Made by a program: the position numbers and the translations under genes
From: an uncultured Muribaculaceae bacterium
GTDB taxonomy: Bacteria > Bacteroidota > Bacteroidia > Bacteroidales > Muribaculaceae
DNA: 64,000 bases
NCBI GenBank assembly: GCA_910584125.1
Contig: CAJTXU010000002.1
Span: 1-64,000, forward strand
Direction of reading: 5' to 3'
In this document: positions 27,771 to 36,250 of the stretch, piece after piece
How the letters are laid out: every line of letters starts with the position of its first letter
Numbering within the stretch: position 1 is the first letter of the stretch
The notes under the pieces: model-generated
Database searches by the model: none
Told to the model about the DNA's origin: nothing
The model's input: the letters and a program-made list of their open reading frames with translations, nothing else

Positions 27771-28220
27771 ATGAAGATACGCGTTCTCGATATCGTGAGA
27801 GGAACGACAGTGGATGGTCCGGGATTCCGGACCTCCATTTATTGTGCCGGATGCCGTCACGCCTGTCCCGGCTGCCACAATCCGCAGTCGTGGGATTTCA
27901 GCGGCGGCGTCGAGATGGATCTCGACGAGATAATGGAGATAGTACGCGAGGAGGATTTCGATGTGACGCTATCCGGCGGCGACCCGCTGTATCATCCCGA
28001 GGCGGTGCGCGAGCTATCGCGCCGCGTGGTGGACGCCGGTCACAAAGTCTGGCTATACACCGGTTTCACAATCGAGGAGATAGAATCCGACCCGAGGCTC
28101 GCCGACGCACTTGAATTCATCGACACCATAGTCGACGGCCCCTACGTCGAGGCCCTGCGCGACACCGACCTCCTCTTCCGAGGCTCATCCAACCAGCGCA
28201 TCATCCCCCTCCGCCAGTAA
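27771..28220 (+). CDS. nrdG: anaerobic ribonucleotide reductase activating protein
   Basis: NrdG (149 residues) is the radical-SAM enzyme that generates the glycyl radical on NrdD. The iron-sulfur motif is CRHACPGC in the CAGCRHACPGCHNPQSW block, preceded by TTVDGPGFRTSIY. The SAM-binding LSGGDPLYH and the final IDTIVDGPYVE are also present. It is of the short NrdG type. The gene ends at a strong bidirectional hairpin. Confidence 0.96.
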   Translation: MKIRVLDIVRGTTVDGPGFRTSIYCAGCRHACPGCHNPQSWDFSGGVEMDLDEIMEIVREEDFDVTLSGGDPLYHPEAVRELSRRVVDAGHKVWLYTGFTIEEIESDPRLADALEFIDTIVDGPYVEALRDTDLLFRGSSNQRIIPLRQ

Positions 28221-28227
28221 AACAATA

Positions 28228-28272
28228 AAAATTGGGATAAAATCTGTCAGACAGAATTTTATCCCAATTTTA
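28228..28272. terminator. bidirectional terminator between nrdG and the secreted-protein cluster
   Basis: A long stem formed by 28229-28247 and 28251-28270, with a single bulged base and a very short loop, carries AT-rich ends on both strands. It separates the convergent nrdG and the gene ending at 28288. Confidence 0.8.
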
Positions 28273-28287
28273 TAGTTGTTTTTAGTC

Positions 28288-29265
28288 TTAGTTCATTAGC
28301 TTTTCGGCTTTGGAGCCGGTGACGCGGATGCAGGGCTCGCCATGACGCGGCTCGGACAGGCGTCTGCCCTGCATATCATAATAGACAGGCTCGCTGTTTC
28401 CGCCGTCGTCGAGCGTCGGCGCGCAGACGCCGACCGTTCCGCCGGGCACGAACGTAACCCCGTAAAGCCCCTTCTCAAGATAGAAGTTCTCCGCATTGTG
28501 GGTAGTCAGGTCAAGTCGCGTCACGACGCTTCCCGTCACAAGGTAAAGCCGGTTGTCGTCGATCGTCATGCTGTGGGCGAACGAGCTTTCTCCGGCCAAG
28601 GACGAGGCATCGGTCAGTATGCGCGTCACGTTGAATCTTCCGTCGGCCTTATAGAACTCCGGACGATAGACCTCGTCGGCGTCCTTGTCGAGCGTCGCGA
28701 GATAATAGCCTCCCTCTCCGTCACTGCATATCGCCACATATTTGCGGTCGAACAGGAAGATCTCCTGAAGCTTTCCACGCGCCATGCTGATGTTCTGGAT
28801 GGTGCTCACGAACTTGTCCTGCGACGGTACGTACTGCCTGTCGAGTCCGAGCAGGCCTCCGCCAACAGGGTCATAGGTCATGTCCATCATGTCGGTCACG
28901 TCGCCGCTATCGACATGGTTTGCCTCCGCGATTGTCGAGAAGTCGCCCGTCTTGAAGTCGAGCGTCCCGAAATGCTGCATCGACACGCCCGAAGATGCGT
29001 CGTAGGTGTTGTAGTAGCAGTAATACAACCCGTTGACCGATGTGCCGGCCATAAAGTCGTTGGCATATTCCACCGTTGCAATTTCTTCGAACTGCGTGGG
29101 ATTCTGCATGTCGGACGAAAGCGTCTCGACGTCCACGCGCACGATGCGTCCGTTACCCTCCTCCATCGACGTCGTGGTCAGTCCGTAGAGCCACGTTTCG
29201 GCACCGGCGGGGAGCGTGCCGGCGGCCGCCAGCGCGGCCGCCAGTATCATTGATTTTCCTTTCAT
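28288..29265 (-). CDS. secreted beta-propeller-like protein with T9SS-like tail
   Basis: This 325-residue exported protein has a signal peptide (MKGKSMILAAALAAAGTLPAGA) followed by repeated short beta segments with Gly-Tyr-Tyr patterns (NGLYYCYYNTYD, GGYYLATLDKDAD), suggesting a propeller-like fold. Its N-terminal half resembles the first part of the 1215-residue protein two genes upstream. The end (YYDMQGRRLS) looks like the start of a T9SS sorting tail. The ATG overlaps the stop of the 943-residue gene (ATGA), so it is the last gene of the cluster. No enzymatic motif is seen. Confidence 0.75.
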   Translation of the reverse strand: MKGKSMILAAALAAAGTLPAGAETWLYGLTTTSMEEGNGRIVRVDVETLSSDMQNPTQFEEIATVEYANDFMAGTSVNGLYYCYYNTYDASSGVSMQHFGTLDFKTGDFSTIAEANHVDSGDVTDMMDMTYDPVGGGLLGLDRQYVPSQDKFVSTIQNISMARGKLQEIFLFDRKYVAICSDGEGGYYLATLDKDADEVYRPEFYKADGRFNVTRILTDASSLAGESSFAHSMTIDDNRLYLVTGSVVTRLDLTTHNAENFYLEKGLYGVTFVPGGTVGVCAPTLDDGGNSEPVYYDMQGRRLSEPRHGEPCIRVTGSKAEKLMN

Positions 29266-32093
29266 CTCAGTCTGTATTTGTGTCCGTTGATTATCACGAT
29301 GCCGCTCAGGCCCTGCAGATCGGTGGCATTCTTGCGCAGAAGGTGTCCTTCGACCGAGTAGACGTCACAGGGGAACATCCCTTCTCCGAGACCCGGGATA
29401 ACAGTTTCGACTCCGTTGTCGATGTCGAAGACGCGGATGTTGTCGAGATCAAGTTCGTTTCCGTAATCGGCATTCACATATATAGGGAACTCCGTGGCGA
29501 TTACGAAACGCACCCACAGGCAGTCACGATAGTCGCTGAGGTCGAAGTCGTAGGTCGAATATTCGTCTCCGGGAGTCAATTCGGAGAGATCATGACGCGA
29601 GTTGTCCGGAGTCATCACCTGGACTTTAAGCAGGTTGTTTCCGATGGCGTTGCGTGCGTCAAACTTCAGATGCGGCTCGGTGCTTCCCTTGACGGCGATC
29701 TTGCCGGTGAACACGGCCACGTATCTGTCGCCCTCGTAGCTGACGAAAGCTATCGCTCCGCCATCGCCGTCGCTCGCGTTCGCGCTGATGTACAGTCCCG
29801 ACTTCTCGCCTACGGCATCAGTGTCGACCGACATATACGAGTTGAGTCGTTCGCCTTCGAAGCTCTCTGTGAACGGCATGGGATAACACTTGCCCTTGAT
29901 CATATTGACATAGGCTGCGGGACCCTCTCCTGCCGAAGTCTCTGCCGTCACTGCGTAATGAGCGGGTTCCTGAGCTCCGATATTCATCTCAGGCGCGTCG
30001 ATTACCGTTGAAGTGCCTTTCACCGACTCCAGTTTATATAGATTGATTCCTATGATCATTCCCAACTCATATACCGGTTCGGCCCGGTAAACGTTGTAGG
30101 TCACGAGCGACGGGTACACTACGCCGCCGTTCTTGCCGACACGGGCGGCTTCGTCCCATTCGAGCCTCACGGCACCGTCGACGTCGGTTGCGCCCACACC
30201 GGTGAGCTTCACGGGCACATCATTGCCGATGAACACATTGACCTGGGCAACATCACCGGCATGTTCGCCTACGTAAGGCGTCACCGTATATTGGTTCATA
30301 CCCTCTGCTATCTCGTCGTCATCGTCCACCACCGTCACAGATTCGCCCGGCTTTACGCCTTCGAGAGTCTTGACGAGTTTCTCTCCACGGATCACTTCGA
30401 TCTTCGACAGCGGCTCGCCGAGAGTTTCGCCCGCATAGTTGAGCGTAGGAGCCCTGAACGACAAGGTCGCCTTGAGGTCTCCCGTCTCGTTCGCCCTGGC
30501 CGTAAGTTCAGTCACCGCCGTCGGAGCGTCGAGATATACCTCCTCAAGCTCTATTCTGTTGACGATCAGATCGCTCATGTTGGCGACAGATATGGCGTGT
30601 ATGCCGATATTGAAGTCGCCGGTCTCGTCCACATGGAAAGGCACGCTCTGGAGACGGAGCGCCGGCTCGCCGAGATTCATCACGAGTTCCATAGGAGCGA
30701 TGAGTTCAGTCTGATAAGTCTCGAGCTCGGTTCCCTTGCCAAGCATGACCTCGAGCTTTTCGGGGAATTCGATACCTCTTGAGGCGGCGGTCACGGTGAG
30801 ACGGTAGTTCTTGCCCGCCTCGATGGCGAGCGCGGGCGTGATCAGCCAGTCGTCGGCATCCCTGTCGGGCGAGTATGTATAGAGCGTGGTGTTGAAGATG
30901 GGATCATATTTCCAGGTGCGTCCGTCATGGTTGGCATCAACGACGCTATATTCGGCGAAAGTACCGGGCTGCGTCATGTCGGCCGAGTAGGGAACGGGTA
31001 GCCCGCGAGGCGGTTCCGGACCGGGATCCTCTGTCTCTCCGTTCGCACCTGTGTCGTAGACCTCGATGTCGTCGATATAGATCTTGTCGCAGTCCTTGTC
31101 GGAAATGGCATGGAAGCCGATGAACCAGTCGCCGCTGTTAGCGACCTTGAAAAGCCCGTTGCCCAGCTCGATTTCCGAACGCTTCGCGAGGTCTGTGGAT
31201 TCCACAAGGACAACAGTCTGGTCCGCGGGCTTGTCGGTACGGCCCATGCATACTTCAAGCCGTTCGGGCATGGAGGCCGTGGAGGCTTTGAAACGTATTT
31301 TGTAATTGCGTCCGACGTTCAGCGATATCGCAGGCGTAATCAGCCAGTCATTGGCCGCATTGACGCCCGAGTAGGTGTAACGGGCACATTTTTTCGTAAT
31401 GTCGTGGCTCCACACGGCGCCATCGCCGTTCATGTCATATGTCTTGAAAGTGTTGAACGAAGCGGGACTCTCAAACTGCTCGCTATATACGAGCACCTCC
31501 TCTTCGGGCAGATCTCCGGTGAGTCCGAGGTGGGTCACCTTCATCGAGAGAACCGCGACGCCGTTCGAACCGGGATCGCTCATCATATGATATGCGAAGC
31601 GGTATTCCCCGGACTTCGTAATGTCAATACGGATTCCCTCTACAGTCTTGGATGTCTCCTGAAAATCCTCTCCCATGACAGTCGCGGGTATGGCGGGATT
31701 GGTGAGGTTCTCGACATGATAGCCGCTGCCCCATCTGCATTCGAACTTTTCTTCTTTCTCGCCGAGACACTGAGTCTCGACCGACATCCTGTAGGAATGA
31801 CCCGCTTCGAGGGCAACGCCCGGAGTGATGAGCCAGTCGTTGGCTGTTATGTTTGTCTCGGTTCCGAGACAATGGGCGAACGATTTTCCCTGATATTCGC
31901 GCCAGTCCCAGCAGATTCCGTCGTTGTTCTTATCAAGGATGGTGCACTCGTCGAAATCGGCATACGAGTCGAAGCTATTACTGTAGACTATGTTGCCAGA
32001 CGCGGTCTCGCGAGCGGGAGGAGACTTGACTGCGGTCACCGACAACGCGGCCACCGCCAAGGCTGTTGATGTGATTAATATGGTGCGTTTCAT
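29262..32093 (-). CDS. secreted adhesin-like protein with repeated choice-of-anchor J modules
   Basis: The 943-residue protein has a signal peptide and at least three copies of a cleaved-adhesin / choice-of-anchor J module, each marked by a DWLITPA-type core (NDWLITPGVALEAG, NDWLITPAISLNVG, DDWLITPALAIEAG). Fibronectin-III-like stretches (about 540-720) and a fourth, divergent module come next. The last 40 residues (DVYSVEGHLLRK, GIVIINGHKYRL) resemble a T9SS tail. Such modules occur in surface adhesins and peptidases; no catalytic site is visible here. It sits between two related secreted genes and overlaps the downstream one by four bases. A G/C-tract hairpin lies 38 bases before its start. 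Confidence 0.82.
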   Translation of the reverse strand: MKRTILITSTALAVAALSVTAVKSPPARETASGNIVYSNSFDSYADFDECTILDKNNDGICWDWREYQGKSFAHCLGTETNITANDWLITPGVALEAGHSYRMSVETQCLGEKEEKFECRWGSGYHVENLTNPAIPATVMGEDFQETSKTVEGIRIDITKSGEYRFAYHMMSDPGSNGVAVLSMKVTHLGLTGDLPEEEVLVYSEQFESPASFNTFKTYDMNGDGAVWSHDITKKCARYTYSGVNAANDWLITPAISLNVGRNYKIRFKASTASMPERLEVCMGRTDKPADQTVVLVESTDLAKRSEIELGNGLFKVANSGDWFIGFHAISDKDCDKIYIDDIEVYDTGANGETEDPGPEPPRGLPVPYSADMTQPGTFAEYSVVDANHDGRTWKYDPIFNTTLYTYSPDRDADDWLITPALAIEAGKNYRLTVTAASRGIEFPEKLEVMLGKGTELETYQTELIAPMELVMNLGEPALRLQSVPFHVDETGDFNIGIHAISVANMSDLIVNRIELEEVYLDAPTAVTELTARANETGDLKATLSFRAPTLNYAGETLGEPLSKIEVIRGEKLVKTLEGVKPGESVTVVDDDDEIAEGMNQYTVTPYVGEHAGDVAQVNVFIGNDVPVKLTGVGATDVDGAVRLEWDEAARVGKNGGVVYPSLVTYNVYRAEPVYELGMIIGINLYKLESVKGTSTVIDAPEMNIGAQEPAHYAVTAETSAGEGPAAYVNMIKGKCYPMPFTESFEGERLNSYMSVDTDAVGEKSGLYISANASDGDGGAIAFVSYEGDRYVAVFTGKIAVKGSTEPHLKFDARNAIGNNLLKVQVMTPDNSRHDLSELTPGDEYSTYDFDLSDYRDCLWVRFVIATEFPIYVNADYGNELDLDNIRVFDIDNGVETVIPGLGEGMFPCDVYSVEGHLLRKNATDLQGLSGIVIINGHKYRLR

Positions 32094-32130
32094 AAAAGTT
32101 CCTGTTGAAAACTGATGATTTGATTCAGCA

Positions 32131-32166
32131 GGGGGGGAGGAGACTCCCGGGGAATCCCTCCCCCCC
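32131..32166 (-). repeat. G7/C9 tract hairpin between two adhesin genes
   Basis: A run of seven G (32131-32137) and a run of nine C (32160-32168) form the arms of a ten-pair stem with a 16-base loop. Homopolymer tracts of this kind slip during replication. It lies in the 96-base gap between the 1215- and 943-residue genes, close to the downstream start codon, so it may modulate read-through. Confidence 0.6.
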
Positions 32167-32189
32167 CCGAGATAGTGTTCAGTCCGGTC

Positions 32190-35100
32190 CTACTTCACGA
32201 TGAGTTTGAACGACTTTCTGTCGATGGTCACAACATATACGCCCTTGCCAGCGGGAAGCACCGTGCGGAACGCTCCATCGCCGTCGTAAATATTCACGCC
32301 CGACGACGTGGCGACGTTGACGCGCATGCCTTCGGCATTGGCTATGACGATGTAGCCGCCGTCGACGAAGGCGACCGCCTCCGAAGTCGCGACGCCGTCG
32401 AGAGCCGTCGTGTAGTTGTGCTGCACCTTGTTGGAAGGCGCGGACTCGCCGTGGTTGTAGAGAGCCGTCACGTGGTATGCATATGCCTTGCCGTCTTCGA
32501 CGTCAAAGTCTTCGTGAGCCGGAGTCTCAAGATGGTTTTCAAGAATATACTCGTCATCACGATATACCTTATAGCCCAGCATATGGTCCGGCTTGACAGG
32601 AGAGCCTTCGTCAAATTCCGGAGCACTCCATGTCAGCGTCACGCAGTTCACGCCGTTGTCGGTCTGCAGATTCGACGGCGCGGGATATGTCACCTCCTGA
32701 GACTCTATGCGTATGTTGTCAAGAAGAGTGTTCGTATACTGCTTGACGATGACGGTGAACATCACCTGCACCGTCTTGCCTTCATAAGGCGTCAGGTCAA
32801 TCTCGACCGTGCCCCACTTCTTCGACGGTGCAATCTGGTCGATGGTGTTCTCATATACCTTGGTGAAAGTGTCCTCGCCATCGGCCAAGACGCTTGCCAT
32901 GACTATATTGGCGTTATAGCCGTTGTCGCTCGACGACTGGTTGTAAACCATGAACGAGAGCGCAGGATATTCGAATGCCCCGAGATTGACTATTCCCGAT
33001 ATGAGGTCGGCCGATGCGTCCATCGTGGAGCCCTGCATGGCAATCATGCCGCCGTCGCCGTCAGGAGCCGCCACATTCGCGGTGTTGTCGGTCGCGAATC
33101 CCCAGCGTCCGCCGCCAGACGAGTCGGTATACCAGAGAAGGTCGGCACCTCCGAGTGCGAATGACTCATGGAACGAATCGTAGGGTGTTCCGGCGGGAAT
33201 CAGCGGAGCATATATGCCCGTGCCCTGTCCGGCCGCTGTCAGGGGAAAGATGGCGGCCTGGACGAGCTCCTGGGTGCCCTGCTCCACAAACTGATAAGTG
33301 AACGTGGTCTCTGTCAGTACATTTGATATAGCGACGAAACCATCACCTTCCGGCACACCTACCACATATGATACGAGAGCGGGGTTTATTGCATTTCCAT
33401 CCTTGTCGACCGTCACGGGGTCCCAGACGAATTTCACTTCGCCGACATTGGCGGTGCGCATCGACCTGACGTTCGTAGGCATACCGGGCAGTCTCACGCC
33501 TATATAGGCCGTGGCCACAGCCGGCTCGCTCTTGCCATAGCTGTTGTAGGCATAGGCCGAATATGTGAACTCCGCGTTCTCTGAGACATAGTCGGTGAAA
33601 CCGAGCTCCTCTCCGGGGCCGACGGTGTCGAATGTCTTCACAAGTTCCGAGCCGCGATAGACCTCGACTTTGTAAAGTTCGGTGAGTTCGGTTCCGTAAA
33701 CGTCAACCGACGGCGCGGTGAGCGATATCTCCGCCTGGGTCGAGCAGTCGGCAGCAGGAGTGACTGTAAGATCCGCCGGAGCTACAGGCACGGCGAGTTT
33801 CTCTCCGGCCTCGATGGTAAACTCGGAGATATAGAGATAATAGTTGTCGGCTTTCGAGACCCCATGGAATCCGATGTAGAACTTTCCGCTTTCGTCAGCC
33901 ACAATCGTACCCTCGAATTTCTTGTTGAGCTTGGTGGTGATTTCTGTCGCGGGTATAAGCTCGTTGGTCATGCCCTCAACATCGGGAGTCCTGCCGTATT
34001 TGACCTCAAGACGTTCCGGGTAGGATGAACTGTGGGCGTGCGCCGAGACGCTGAACTTGTACGACTTTCCGGCCTCGAGCTTGATGGCGGGAGTTATCAG
34101 CCAGTCGTCCATGTCCATATTGCTGTTGTACTTCACGCGTACCTCGGTGGCGTCGTCCTCGGTATAAAGTTCCCATTTGTTCCTGTCGTCGTTGGCGTCA
34201 ATGACGGTGAAGCCCTCGAGACCATTGGTCTTGAAATCTGAAGTATACGCCGGGACGATCGAGCCGAGAGCCACGACGTTCGAGCGCGCTGGCGCCGACT
34301 GGTTCTCGCCGCAAACGGCAACCACCTCATAGCAGAACTGGGTGCAGGCTTCAGGCTCGGCCAAATCCTCGCTGAATTCCGTTACCGTCAGGCCTTCGGC
34401 CACGACTGTCTCGTCGGGAAATCTCGTTACCTTATACGTCAGATTATCAATATCCAGCCATCCTCCGTTGACCGACTCGGTCACGGGGGTCCATGTCAGA
34501 TTCATCATTCCGTCTTCATAGACAAGTGTGGCGGTCGTGGCTTTCGGCGCGTCGGGTCCGACGAATATGTTGTTGAGCACTATGGCCTTGCCTTCGCCTT
34601 CGTCGTTCGAGGCATATACAGTGAAATTATACATGCCGGGGACTGCCATGGTGACCGGCACTGTCACCGTGGCACCCCATTCCGCTTCCTGCGTGGCGAC
34701 CGTCTCGTCGGCGGCCTTGACGTTGATCGTCAGGGTTCCGGCGCCGGGTTTACCGTCCTGTGTTGTCGAAGGCGTTGTAAGCGTTATGTTTCCCGTCAGA
34801 TTGCCGTTCTCGAACAGGGCCTTCACGTTCGAGCACTCTCCCGGAGCGCCGGCGGCCGTGCTGTTGCGCGGGATCACCATGCCGCCTACTACCTCCGCAT
34901 TAGGATACTCGTAGATCTTCGTGGCGTTTCCCGTTGTGAGATTCACCGTGGTGAGGAATCCTGCGTCATAATAGCCTGATTCTGCCGCCACACTCCAGTA
35001 GAGAGTGTTTGTCTCCAGATCGAAACATGCGTCGGTGTTGGCTGTGGGATAAAATCCGGTTGACCCGACTTTGGTCATCGCGCCGGTGGTCTTGTCGATC

Positions 35101-35837
35101 TTATAGAGATAAGCGAGGTCGTATGTTTCGCCGGAAATTCCCCAGAGCTGGCCCTCCTTGTCGAATGCAAGACCATACCATACTGAATATCTGTTCAGCT
35201 TCCCGATTGTCTCGGTGCGGGTCATCTTAGCACCGTCGAACGTAACCTTCGCGAGTTCGATGTAGTATCCGTCCTCGTCATAGAAAGCGCCGTAGATGTC
35301 GCCTGTGACGGGGTCCTGGTCGATCCCATAATTCTTCAGCGTATTGTCGGAATACGATCCCTCCCATGAGCTGACTTTCGTACAGGTGGTCATGTCATAC
35401 ACCTCGACCGAAGGCACGCCGTAATATTCGCCTGGACTGATGGCGTAATACTGGCCGTTGATCAGAAGAGCCGACTGGGCCTTGACATCGGGAATCACCA
35501 TGGTCATCTTCGCGGTCGATGATGTCGGCAGCTTGTAGAGTCCGATTGTCGCGTCTGAATTCACCACGGAGCCATAGAGTTCCGGTCCTGATGCAGGCAG
35601 ACGCATACGCCCCTTGTCTGACGGATTAAATGTCGTCGGTCCCGAGACGGTCTTGAAGAGCGACCGGGAATCAATAGGCAGAAGAATGTTGCCCTCTCCC
35701 ACTTTGTGCTCGATGGGATTGGTCCGTCTGGGCCTTTCACGGTTGCCGTTGCCTTGCGGGGTTCCGGCAATGGCTAATCCGGCGACGAGACCCGAAACCG
35801 CAAGCAATGCGCATGTTTTTGATAAAGTTCGAATCAT
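32190..35837 (-). CDS. large secreted adhesin-like protein (propeller, choice-of-anchor J, FnIII)
   Basis: This 1215-residue protein starts at ATG 35837 with a signal peptide (MIRTLSKTCALLAVSGLVAG). A long upstream reading from 35888 lacks any signal character. Domains in order are a beta-propeller-like region (about 75-330), an Ig-like segment (about 345-430), several FnIII-like modules, a choice-of-anchor J module near residue 590 (DDWLITPAIKLEAGKSY), a second jelly-roll module around 930-1090, and a C-terminal tail (VNVATSSGVNIYD, GKGVYVVTI) of T9SS type. It is the first gene of a three-gene secreted cluster. Likely surface-exposed; ligand unknown. Confidence 0.82.
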   Translation of the reverse strand: MIRTLSKTCALLAVSGLVAGLAIAGTPQGNGNRERPRRTNPIEHKVGEGNILLPIDSRSLFKTVSGPTTFNPSDKGRMRLPASGPELYGSVVNSDATIGLYKLPTSSTAKMTMVIPDVKAQSALLINGQYYAISPGEYYGVPSVEVYDMTTCTKVSSWEGSYSDNTLKNYGIDQDPVTGDIYGAFYDEDGYYIELAKVTFDGAKMTRTETIGKLNRYSVWYGLAFDKEGQLWGISGETYDLAYLYKIDKTTGAMTKVGSTGFYPTANTDACFDLETNTLYWSVAAESGYYDAGFLTTVNLTTGNATKIYEYPNAEVVGGMVIPRNSTAAGAPGECSNVKALFENGNLTGNITLTTPSTTQDGKPGAGTLTINVKAADETVATQEAEWGATVTVPVTMAVPGMYNFTVYASNDEGEGKAIVLNNIFVGPDAPKATTATLVYEDGMMNLTWTPVTESVNGGWLDIDNLTYKVTRFPDETVVAEGLTVTEFSEDLAEPEACTQFCYEVVAVCGENQSAPARSNVVALGSIVPAYTSDFKTNGLEGFTVIDANDDRNKWELYTEDDATEVRVKYNSNMDMDDWLITPAIKLEAGKSYKFSVSAHAHSSSYPERLEVKYGRTPDVEGMTNELIPATEITTKLNKKFEGTIVADESGKFYIGFHGVSKADNYYLYISEFTIEAGEKLAVPVAPADLTVTPAADCSTQAEISLTAPSVDVYGTELTELYKVEVYRGSELVKTFDTVGPGEELGFTDYVSENAEFTYSAYAYNSYGKSEPAVATAYIGVRLPGMPTNVRSMRTANVGEVKFVWDPVTVDKDGNAINPALVSYVVGVPEGDGFVAISNVLTETTFTYQFVEQGTQELVQAAIFPLTAAGQGTGIYAPLIPAGTPYDSFHESFALGGADLLWYTDSSGGGRWGFATDNTANVAAPDGDGGMIAMQGSTMDASADLISGIVNLGAFEYPALSFMVYNQSSSDNGYNANIVMASVLADGEDTFTKVYENTIDQIAPSKKWGTVEIDLTPYEGKTVQVMFTVIVKQYTNTLLDNIRIESQEVTYPAPSNLQTDNGVNCVTLTWSAPEFDEGSPVKPDHMLGYKVYRDDEYILENHLETPAHEDFDVEDGKAYAYHVTALYNHGESAPSNKVQHNYTTALDGVATSEAVAFVDGGYIVIANAEGMRVNVATSSGVNIYDGDGAFRTVLPAGKGVYVVTIDRKSFKLIVK

Positions 35838-35907
35838 ACAAAAAAATTTAGGTTCCGCTAATTGAGGCCGGGCTCCGCGCGAAACCATTACCGGAGGCGG
35901 CCATAAA

Positions 35908-35937
35908 GAAAAGTATTATATCCAGTTAATTTTCAAA
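35908..35937 (-). promoter_or_regulatory. probable promoter of the secreted adhesin cluster
   Basis: TTTG (35937 down to 35934), an 18-base spacer and TACTTTTC (35915 down to 35908) resemble the Bacteroidetes pattern with one mismatch in the -7 element, about 70 bases before the start codon at 35837. Confidence 0.45.
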
Positions 35938-36197
35938 AATAAGGCTTGTAAGCCCATCTGAAGCTGAGTGTGCGTGTGTTGAAAAATGTAGTTATATAAT
36001 CTTGACCAAATTATTTAGATTTAAAGATTCAGAATATAAATACATTTAACATCGTGCTCCAAAAGTAATAAAAAAACTCCAAACAGACAAACTTTCGGAC
36101 AAAAAATCTTAAAAATATAGAAAAAAAGCAACACTCCGATATATGAAAAATTTCCGACTTCTTGAATAAGTCGCCCACAACTGCGCGTTATATCAAT
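35938..36197. other. AT-rich intergenic stretch
   Basis: This divergent gap between the adhesin cluster and the DUF389 gene is AT-rich with many A runs. I see a short hairpin near 35942-35953 and no convincing plus-strand promoter, RNA gene or open frame. Confidence 0.5.
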
Positions 36198-36231
36198 AAG
36201 AATTCCTCTATAACAAGAATTCCACTATAAC
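36198..36231 (+). repeat. 17-bp tandem repeat before the DUF389 gene
   Basis: Two adjacent 17-base units (36198-36214 and 36215-36231) differ at one position and each contains a GAATTC core. They end 20 bases before the ATG, where a regulator or ribosome could be affected. Confidence 0.6.
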
Positions 36232-36250
36232 GAAATTGACATTCCCAACT

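Noticed and set aside
35838..35888. 17-residue N-terminal extension of the 1215-residue adhesin-like protein
   Set aside because: It would bury the signal peptide behind a polar stretch; ATG 35837 gives a normal signal sequence.
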